From contig JAHEJO010000006.1 of the NCBI GenBank assembly GCA_024638805.1, positions 1 through 37,680 of the forward strand: a DNA stretch of 37,680 nt, given 5' to 3'. The notes below the pieces were generated by a model. It saw only the letters and a list, made by a program, of their open reading frames with translations. It had not been told where the DNA came from and made no database searches. The position numbers and the translations under genes were made by a program. The stretch's first letter is position 1. Each line of letters starts with the position of its first letter. Shown here one piece after another: positions 25,234-31,707 of this stretch. Origin of the DNA: Acidimicrobiales bacterium (GTDB taxonomy: Bacteria > Actinomycetota > Acidimicrobiia > Acidimicrobiales > SZUA-35).

Positions 25234-25261
25234 TTTACACAGCAGATGATGTGAGTACACT
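25234..25261 (+). promoter_or_regulatory. Promoter of the XRE regulator, probably leaderless
   Basis: TTTACA (25234-25239) and TACACT (25256-25261) form a good -35/-10 pair with a 16-bp spacer. The -10 box ends 6 bases before the GTG start at 25268, so transcription would begin at or next to the start codon. No Shine-Dalgarno is present, as expected for a leaderless message. Confidence 0.6.
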
Positions 25262-25267
25262 ACGAAC

Positions 25268-26122
25268 GTGGTGCAACGCAACGATCGTCTCGAGACATTC
25301 CGGTCCCGATTGGAGGAGATCGTCCGCGCCAGCGGGGTGTCACGTACGGCCTTCGCCGAGGAGGCCGGCATCGATCGCTCGACGCTGTCGCAGCTCCTCG
25401 GATCGACCAACGGCAGACTCCCGCGACTGGACACGCTCCTGGCGATAGCTCGGAAAGAGGAGGTTTCGATCGACTGGCTGGTCGGTTTGTCCAATGACGG
25501 ACCGATGCAGGCCCAAATGATCCAGGAGGAGATGGCCTTCGAGCCGCTCGGCCACGCCGACAACGAGGAGCGGCTGGTCGCGTGGCTCACCGAGTCGGTC
25601 GGCTACAAGGTGCGGTACGTCCCGTCGACCATTCCCGATCTGTTGAAGACCGCGTCCGTCATCCGGTACGAGCTCGAGCGATATGTGGCGGCAACGCCCA
25701 CACAGCGCATCGAGACCGCAGCCGCCCGACTGACCTGGGCACGTTCGCCCGACACTGCGATGGAGTGCTGTTCGTCGGTCCAGAGCGTCAAGGCTCTCGC
25801 CCGTGGTGAAGGGATCTGGGCAGAGCTCGACCGCACCGAGCGAGTTGCCCAGCTCGACCACATCGCCGAACTCGCCGACGAGCTGTACCCCACGCTGCGT
25901 TGGTTCCTCTTCGATGGTCTCGAACGGTATGCGGCGCCGGTCACGATCTTCGGCCCGCTGCGGGCGTCGCTGTATCTGGGCCAGCTATACCTGGTTCTGA
26001 CGTCGAGCGATCATGTGCGCACGCTGACCCGCCATTTCGACGAGTTGATCCGCGGCGCCGTGGTCCAACCTCCCGAAATCGCCGACTATGTCACTCGCCT
26101 GAAGCACGAGATCAGCGGCTGA
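25268..26122 (+). CDS. XRE-family regulator with C-terminal effector domain
   Basis: A 284-residue DNA-binding protein. Residues ~8-70 form a Cro/CI-type helix-turn-helix (SGVSRTAFAEEAGIDRSTLS, then LLGSTNGRLPRLDTLLAIAR, VSIDWLVGLS). The remaining ~210 residues are predicted soluble and helical, with no family I can name. They contain a Cys pair (MECCSSVQSV) and a LYLGQLYLVLTSSDHVRTLT stretch. The C-terminal part may sense a ligand or oligomerise. It starts at GTG 25268 and is divergent from the desaturase gene with a 128-base shared intergenic region, so it is a likely regulator of that gene. Confidence 0.8.
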   Translation: MVQRNDRLETFRSRLEEIVRASGVSRTAFAEEAGIDRSTLSQLLGSTNGRLPRLDTLLAIARKEEVSIDWLVGLSNDGPMQAQMIQEEMAFEPLGHADNEERLVAWLTESVGYKVRYVPSTIPDLLKTASVIRYELERYVAATPTQRIETAAARLTWARSPDTAMECCSSVQSVKALARGEGIWAELDRTERVAQLDHIAELADELYPTLRWFLFDGLERYAAPVTIFGPLRASLYLGQLYLVLTSSDHVRTLTRHFDELIRGAVVQPPEIADYVTRLKHEISG

Positions 26123-26179
26123 TGTCGAGCGGCACGTGGGGAGCGAAGATCCGATGGGGAGCTCGCCAGGGTTCAGTAC

Positions 26180-26612
26180 TCAGGAGCCGGCGGCGGTCGA
26201 CGCGTGGTGGATGACGATGACGACGAAGGCAGCGTCGAGCTTCCGGAGGTCCTCATCGTCGGGTTGGCCGCTGTCGCTGATCTCGATTCCGTAGAATGGC
26301 GAGCCGAGGGTCCAAACGCAGGCATGTGGCGATTACCTGGCGTGACTCATCGCCGTCAGCCAGGTGGGCGATGGTGTGGACTGACCCACACTTCAGAATC
26401 ACCTCGTCCTCGGGCTGGGCAACGATGTTCCTCCACCACATCCGCTTGCGTTGGGAAAGCATGAGCAGCCGGTCGCCGTCCCGCACATACTGCACAGGCG
26501 TCGTGTAACGATTGCCGGTCCTGGCTCCGGTCACGGTGATGATGTTCAACGTCCGGCCGAGGACGGAACGCAGGCCGGGCGTCTCGAGCATCATCATGAC
26601 CGCCGAATTCAT
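26180..26612 (-). pseudogene. Deazaflavin (F420)-dependent nitroreductase family protein, frameshifted
   Basis: The first part, from ATG 26610-26612, reads MNSAVMMMLETPG, VTGARTGNRYTTPVQYV, RDGDRLLMLSQRKRMWWRNI, as in Ddn-like F420H2-dependent reductases. After LRLDP the frame runs into Arg-rich noise and stops at 26253. The next frame continues the expected family end: PFYGIEISDSGQPDDEDL, then LDAAFVVIVIHH, ending in TGA at 26180. Removing one base from the GGG at 26308-26310 restores about 143 residues. This is either a real inactivating mutation or a sequencing indel. An earlier ATG at 26723 would overlap the divergent gene and is less likely. Confidence 0.7.
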
Positions 26613-26685
26613 CCACGGCTTCGGCGTCCCGGGCAGCGTTGTCCGGACGAGGTAGACGGTACCGTCAGCTGGCGAAGGAGGCCGG

Positions 26686-27930
26686 ATGGTTTCAGAACGA
26701 CATGAAGAACGGGCCTCGGGCACGCAGCTGGTGACCGGTACGTTCGATCTCGCATCGCAGGAGGATCATGATCGGATCCGACGGCTGGCCGACGCGATCC
26801 TGGCCGGCGACGTACGGGCGCAGTCGCCCGGAGATCCAACCCTTCCACTCGACGCTCGAATCGCCGCCCACCTGGCCACGTCCAAGGAGACGGTGCAGGC
26901 CCTCCATTGGGAGGGGACCGTGGCCGTCGTGTTCGCCATGTGGGGCGAGCAGCGCCGGCTCCGGCCCAGAAACAGCGACAACCCCACCGGTGAGGACGCT
27001 CTCCATGTGAAACTGGACCAGCTGGATTGGCTCTTCGACGGCACGCCCACAGGGTGGCGGGTGTATCCCGTCGATGACGGTGACCCCGACGACAGCGCAA
27101 CGGTGGCGATCGAGCGGGCGACACACCACCGCTCCGGCGATCGGGTCTTGGTGCTGCGGCTCGCCGATGCGATCCCGACCGATGACGGACCCCTCGCCGA
27201 GCTCGACCACGTCGATGACTCCCGCAAGGGAGGTGCGATCATCCTCGGTGCCGCAACCGCCGTCGCCGATGGTTGCAACGCCGTCGTAATGACCGATGCG
27301 GACAACTCGGTCAACCTGGGCCAGGTTGGTGGCCTGCTCGGTCCTTTCCACGCTGGCGCCGATGTGGTCGTTGGCGACCGCAAGCACCCCGATGCGGTGC
27401 TGGTGAAAGCGGAGGCGCGCTGGGGACCGGGCATCGTCGTGCTGCGCCACATGCAGCGCATGGCCGGCAGAACACTGTTCGCAACCGGACTCCGTGACAC
27501 CCAGGCTGCCTTCAAGCTCTACAGCCGAGATGCGCTGATCGACATACTGGCGGCTCCGTCCACCTTCGGATTCGCATTCGACTCGGACTGGCTGTACGCA
27601 TCGTTGGCGGGAGGAAGATCGATCGAGCGGGTTCCGTTCGCGTTCGTCGACTCCGCCGAGGAATCGGCGTCCATCACCCAGGGCCCGATGACCACATGGG
27701 AGTCACTGCTCCGGGGTCTGGTATCAGCAGCTCGGGCGCGCAACGTCGATCACAACGTGGAGATGGCCCAGGTGATCGACGACTATGCGAGCGCGGCAAC
27801 GCTCGAGCTGGTGGTCGAGCGCGTGCCACCAGAGCTGGAGGGCGTGCCCGACAGCCAGCTCGGCGACCCGGCCCTGATGACACCGGCGCGGCTGCGCCAG
27901 TGGCTCGAGGAACTGACCCAGCAGTTCTGA
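26686..27930 (+). CDS. GT-A fold glycosyltransferase (family 2-like)
   Basis: A 414-residue protein. After ~125 residues without recognisable motifs, the central part looks like a nucleotide-diphospho-sugar transferase: VYPVDDGDPDDSATVAIERA, a DxD-like VVMTDADNSVNLGQV, ADVVVGDRKHPDAV, then the acceptor-side GLRDTQAAFKLYSRDAL and FAFDSDWLYASLAGG. That order resembles polyprenyl-phosphate glycosyltransferases (DPM1 type). There is no transmembrane segment, so it is probably cytosolic or peripheral. The usual early DDGS-type motif is replaced by DDGDPDDS. It has GGAGG upstream of ATG 26686. The donor and acceptor cannot be assigned. It is divergent from the Ddn-like relic and followed by a hairpin. 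Confidence 0.72.
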   Translation: MVSERHEERASGTQLVTGTFDLASQEDHDRIRRLADAILAGDVRAQSPGDPTLPLDARIAAHLATSKETVQALHWEGTVAVVFAMWGEQRRLRPRNSDNPTGEDALHVKLDQLDWLFDGTPTGWRVYPVDDGDPDDSATVAIERATHHRSGDRVLVLRLADAIPTDDGPLAELDHVDDSRKGGAIILGAATAVADGCNAVVMTDADNSVNLGQVGGLLGPFHAGADVVVGDRKHPDAVLVKAEARWGPGIVVLRHMQRMAGRTLFATGLRDTQAAFKLYSRDALIDILAAPSTFGFAFDSDWLYASLAGGRSIERVPFAFVDSAEESASITQGPMTTWESLLRGLVSAARARNVDHNVEMAQVIDDYASAATLELVVERVPPELEGVPDSQLGDPALMTPARLRQWLEELTQQF

Positions 27931-27946
27931 GAGCGAGTGAACGAAG

Positions 27947-27970
27947 GCGGGCCCTTTGACCCTGGCCCGC
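27947..27970 (+). terminator. Hairpin after the glycosyltransferase gene
   Basis: GCGGGCC (27947-27953) and GGCCCGC (27964-27970) form a 7-bp GC stem with a 10-base loop, 16 bases past the stop codon at 27930. It is in the right place for a terminator; no T-run follows. Confidence 0.6.
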
Positions 27971-28029
27971 GCCCGCGGTCGGTGTGACGCTGAGCGTGTA
28001 CCTGAGGCGGCGGTTCCAAGGGAGGCACG

Positions 28030-30237
28030 ATGCCCGACTGCGCTGGACGGTGGATCCTTCTGATGGTGATCTTCACCGTGGCGGCAGCGTGCTCGGGCGG
28101 CGGAGACGACGCAGCGGTCAGCGCAGTCTTCGATTCGGGATCGGAGACGACGGCATCGGCGCAAGCCGAGCCGGAGCGAGAAGTCGACCTCGAGCCGGCG
28201 GCACTGGACGACGACCCGTGCCGGCCCGGCGAGCTCTGCCTGACGATCGTCGCCGACGAGCCGATCGGCAAGGAGCTGCGGCTGATGCTGTATGAGACGG
28301 TGGCCGGTGCCTGGCCGCACGCCTACCGCAATCTGCCCACACCGAGCTGGGTGTTCGAAGAGCGGCCACCGGTCCCTGAGCAGTTCCCGTTGCGGCTCCA
28401 AATGCCGATCGAGGGCAACCTGTTCGCCATCTCGACCGATCCGATCGAGGGCGCCGAGGTCGGCTTGGCGATCGCCACCGGCGTCCGGTCGATCATGACC
28501 GTCGAGTCGACCGACGCCCGCGGCTTCTCGGCCGGCACTCACGTGTACGAGCCGGGTGCGGTCATGGAGTTCGGCACGATCGAGCTCGTGCTGCCGGCCG
28601 GCGACGTATGCGAACTCAACCCCCAGCACCCCGACTGTCTCACTGGCGACATGTTCTGGGCGACGCACATGCTCGGCGTAGTCGACTTCGTCCCGGGAGC
28701 GATCTATCTTGACGTCGCCGACCTCGACGGAGACGGTGTCAGGGACATCGTCACCGTCGGCGAGCCGCACTTCGTTGAGCCGGACCGGCCGCTGTCCGAC
28801 CTCAAGCTCGGTATCTACTACCTCAATGCCGACCTGACGGTGCGGGAGTCGGAGATCGTCGACGCCTGGACCGAGAACGACCCGGCGTTCTACAGCCCGT
28901 GGGGGGTGCGCGTGGTCGAACACGCCGGCGAGCCGCTGATCATCGTCGGCACCAATATTCCAGAACTTGCGCCGCTGGAGCAGGGCTCCGGCAACGTCTA
29001 CTCGTACCGACGGACCGGCGACGGGTGGCAACGGGCGCTGGTGATTGGGAACCCCGACCCGACCGACAGCAACTACAACGCCATGATCGTCGTCACCTGT
29101 GACATTGACCAGGATGGCGACGAGGATCTGGCGTTGAGCAGCGCATTCGGCACGTCGGCGGTCGGGAGCTGGATGGAGAACACCGGCAGCCTCGACACGC
29201 CTTGGATGCCGCATCTGCAATCGATGGCCGCCGACACCGACCCGGCGATCCGCGGGACGCTCGGCTACAAGTGCACCGACCTCAGCGGCGACGGCTACCC
29301 CGAGGTCGCCTACAACGCGATGTTCGACATCCCGAACACAGATCCCGCCCGGTACCGCGGTGAGATCTGGCTCGGGCTCAACCCCGGCCCCGGCGGGTGG
29401 GACGAGCCGTGGGACAAGGTGGTCATCGACGACGACAATTGGGCGTCAGCCGACATGTGGTTCCACGACTTCAACGGCGACGGCCACGCCGACCTGATCG
29501 CCAACCAGATCTTCGACTCGACCGTGACCCGCTATGTCCATCCCGGAGACGACCTCACCGCGCCGTGGACGCCCGAGATCATCATCGACGACATGACATC
29601 GCCGAGCGACATGTGGCTCGCCGACATGGATGGCGATGGATTGGTCGACATCGTCGGCGCCGACCACACCGCCCACAACGGCGTGTGGTACCGCAACCCC
29701 GGTGCCGATGTCGGCGGCATGTGGGACGGGAGTTCGATCTTCCGCGACATACCGATGCCCGGTGACTTTGTCATGGTCGACCTCGACGAGGATGGCGATC
29801 TCGACTGGGTCGGGACCTCGATGACCCTCGGCCGGGCGTACATCGTCGAGCAGGTACGCCCTTCGGCCGGACTGGTCGCCACGATTTCGCTGCCCGACGG
29901 CTTCGACCAGACCATCACTCGGTTGGTCATCACCCTCGCCAATGAGATCCCGGTGACCGGAATGCCGGTGGCGATCCTGGCCGCGGTCGAGAATACCGAC
30001 GCCGATGGCGATGGGTTGAACGACGTCGACCAGATCCTCTCACCCGGCCACGATCTCGTACTGGCGATCGACGACGTCGGAACAGCCGGTGACTACCATG
30101 TCGTCGTCGGCGTGTACGTGGAGGGCGGCGGACAGTTCATGCCGGTGGCCGGCACGGACCTCGTGGCCGAGACCGACAAGGTCACCTTCGGCGAGGGCCC
30201 GGTCGAGATGATGATGGGGCTCGAGCTGTACGAGTGA
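28030..30237 (+). CDS. Exported lipoprotein with FG-GAP/VCBS-type calcium-binding repeats
   Basis: A 735-residue secreted lipoprotein. The signal peptide (WILLMVIFTVAAACSGGG) ends in a lipobox with the lipidated Cys at residue 21, followed by a Gly/Asp-rich tether. Residues ~225-605 hold repeated segments ending in Ca2+-binding DxDxDG loops: DLDGDGVRDIV, DIDQDGDEDLAL, DLSGDGYPEVAY, DFNGDGHADLIA, DMDGDGLVDIVG, DLDEDGDLDWVG. These are VCBS/FG-GAP repeats that fold into a beta-propeller. One more loop (DADGDGLNDVD) is near the C-terminus. Such propellers bind partners or surfaces; no catalytic domain is visible. It converges on another lipoprotein whose mature N-terminus is strikingly similar (Cys-Gly-Gly-Gly-Asp-Asp). 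Confidence 0.88.
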   Translation: MPDCAGRWILLMVIFTVAAACSGGGDDAAVSAVFDSGSETTASAQAEPEREVDLEPAALDDDPCRPGELCLTIVADEPIGKELRLMLYETVAGAWPHAYRNLPTPSWVFEERPPVPEQFPLRLQMPIEGNLFAISTDPIEGAEVGLAIATGVRSIMTVESTDARGFSAGTHVYEPGAVMEFGTIELVLPAGDVCELNPQHPDCLTGDMFWATHMLGVVDFVPGAIYLDVADLDGDGVRDIVTVGEPHFVEPDRPLSDLKLGIYYLNADLTVRESEIVDAWTENDPAFYSPWGVRVVEHAGEPLIIVGTNIPELAPLEQGSGNVYSYRRTGDGWQRALVIGNPDPTDSNYNAMIVVTCDIDQDGDEDLALSSAFGTSAVGSWMENTGSLDTPWMPHLQSMAADTDPAIRGTLGYKCTDLSGDGYPEVAYNAMFDIPNTDPARYRGEIWLGLNPGPGGWDEPWDKVVIDDDNWASADMWFHDFNGDGHADLIANQIFDSTVTRYVHPGDDLTAPWTPEIIIDDMTSPSDMWLADMDGDGLVDIVGADHTAHNGVWYRNPGADVGGMWDGSSIFRDIPMPGDFVMVDLDEDGDLDWVGTSMTLGRAYIVEQVRPSAGLVATISLPDGFDQTITRLVITLANEIPVTGMPVAILAAVENTDADGDGLNDVDQILSPGHDLVLAIDDVGTAGDYHVVVGVYVEGGGQFMPVAGTDLVAETDKVTFGEGPVEMMMGLELYE

Positions 30238-30269
30238 ATCGCTCACTCGCAGTGAATCACTCACTCGCG
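30231..30269. repeat. 18-bp tandem duplication with hairpins between convergent lipoprotein genes
   Basis: GTGAATCGCTCACTCGCA (30234-30251) is repeated as GTGAATCACTCACTCGCG (30252-30269). The first copy folds CGAGTGA/TCACTCG around a 5-base loop (30231-30249), with the TGA stop of the upstream gene inside the stem. The second folds AGTGA/TCACT (30251-30265). It lies 19 bases before the stop of the converging gene, so it is a plausible bidirectional terminator arising by duplication. Confidence 0.7.
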
Positions 30270-30287
30270 GCCAAACTCATACGACGA

Positions 30288-31574
30288 CTACCGGGTGGCC
30301 AGTACCTCGGCGATGCCGACCTCGGCGAGCCCGGCCAATCCCGCCCGGAACTCCTTGCGGCCGGCCTCCAGGTCCGCATACCCGGCAGCGGTGTAGTACA
30401 CGGTCATTGCCGACGGCCGCTCGAAAGCGACCACGCCCTCGTCGGGGGTGATCGGTCGGCCGACCGACGGCTTGGCGACGTCGTACATCGTGTGCATCGC
30501 GGCGGTCGGGAACGCCGACGGGACGACGATCACATGGCCGATGCCGTCCTCTTCGAACGCCGCCAGCGCGTCCTCGATCGTCGGCTCGGCATAGTTCATC
30601 CGACCGGTACGCGTTGGCCACTGCAGAGCAGCGGCGATCTCGTCGTGGAACGCCGACTCAATCGGTCCCAGGTCCGAGAAGATCTCTCCCTCTCGCCAAC
30701 CGTAGGACGGGTCAGCCGGCACGTATGGTGTGCCGTGGGCGGCGAGGAGCACGCCGATGTCGTCTTCGGCGACGGTCGCCGGCACTGCGGTCCGAAGCTC
30801 CTCGGCCATCGACACCACCGCGGCCTTCACATGGGCGCGCATCTCGGGATCCTCGAAGAACGGAGCGACCATCACCACGTCGATCCCGCCCGTGAGGGCT
30901 GCGGCAGCCTCGGTCTGCTCCTCGACCTCCTGGGTGTGGGTCGAGCTGGCCAGCAGCATGGGCACGACGACGATCGCGTCGTACCCGCCGTCCTGGTCGA
31001 TCTCCCACATGACGTCGGGGATGCGCGGGATGGCATCGAGGAACGCCAAGCGTGTGACGATCTCGGCGCCCTCGACGTGAGAGTCGACCGCGGCGACGTG
31101 CTCGGCGAGCAGCTCGTTGTGCGGGCTCTGGTCACCGAACGATTCGTAGATCTCGACGACCTCGTCGTGGAACGCCTCCCAGGTGAAGAACGGTGGCACG
31201 TCACCGGCCGGTGAGATCTCCATCTCGTGGGCGACGTCGTTGCCATTGACGTCGGGGAACACGTAGGTCATGGCGGTGGCGATCTCGTCGTAGGCCGCCG
31301 CCCACTCGGTGTGTTGCATCTCGACCGGTGTGCCGAGGGTTGCGGCGTGCGGGCCGAACTCGCTGCCGTCCGGGAAGCTGACTACGACGTCGCCGTCGGC
31401 GACGTGAGCCGGTTCGCCGTGCCCGACGAACAACAAGACCACCCGAGTAGTTGATGGCTCGGTCGTGGTGGTGCCGGTGTTGGCGGCTTCGGTGACCATC
31501 CCGTCGTCGCCGCCGCCGCAGGCAGCGGCCAGCAGGCACATCACGGCGATCCAACAACCGTGTCGAGCATGCAC
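30288..31574 (-). CDS. Lipoprotein with tandem chelatase-like (CbiX/ferrochelatase superfamily) domains
   Basis: A 428-residue exported lipoprotein. The signal peptide (CWIAVMCLLAAACGGGDD) places the lipidated Cys at residue 19. Two related alpha/beta halves follow. The first begins VVLLFVGHGEP (His 52), continues through AYDEIATAMTYVFP, and ends AIVVVPMLLASSTHTQEV. The second has IGVLLAAHGTPYVPADPSYG and IGHVIVVPSAFPTAAMHTMY. The His-Gly motif after a beta strand and the downstream PMLL/PSAF strand with His match class II chelatases (CbiX, ferrochelatase), which insert metal into tetrapyrroles. Those enzymes are cytosolic, so an exported form is unusual. GTG 31574 has GGGAGAG upstream; the longer open frame before it is noise. 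Function is inferred only from fold-level likeness. Confidence 0.72.
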   Translation of the reverse strand: MHARHGCWIAVMCLLAAACGGGDDGMVTEAANTGTTTTEPSTTRVVLLFVGHGEPAHVADGDVVVSFPDGSEFGPHAATLGTPVEMQHTEWAAAYDEIATAMTYVFPDVNGNDVAHEMEISPAGDVPPFFTWEAFHDEVVEIYESFGDQSPHNELLAEHVAAVDSHVEGAEIVTRLAFLDAIPRIPDVMWEIDQDGGYDAIVVVPMLLASSTHTQEVEEQTEAAAALTGGIDVVMVAPFFEDPEMRAHVKAAVVSMAEELRTAVPATVAEDDIGVLLAAHGTPYVPADPSYGWREGEIFSDLGPIESAFHDEIAAALQWPTRTGRMNYAEPTIEDALAAFEEDGIGHVIVVPSAFPTAAMHTMYDVAKPSVGRPITPDEGVVAFERPSAMTVYYTAAGYADLEAGRKEFRAGLAGLAEVGIAEVLATR

Positions 31575-31707
31575 AGCTCTCTCCCTTCGGCCCTCGTCAC
31601 ACTGGTTAGCACCCGCGGGCACCTCGCAACAGAGGCGAAGGTCCGTCGACGATTCGCAGTGATCGGACGACGACCCGGTGAGGCGGGCCCGGTGCCCCAG
31701 CTCGTCC

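Noticed and set aside
26613-26723. N-terminal extension of the Ddn-like relic to ATG 26723
   Set aside because: It would overlap the start of the divergent glycosyltransferase gene, and family similarity begins near ATG 26612.
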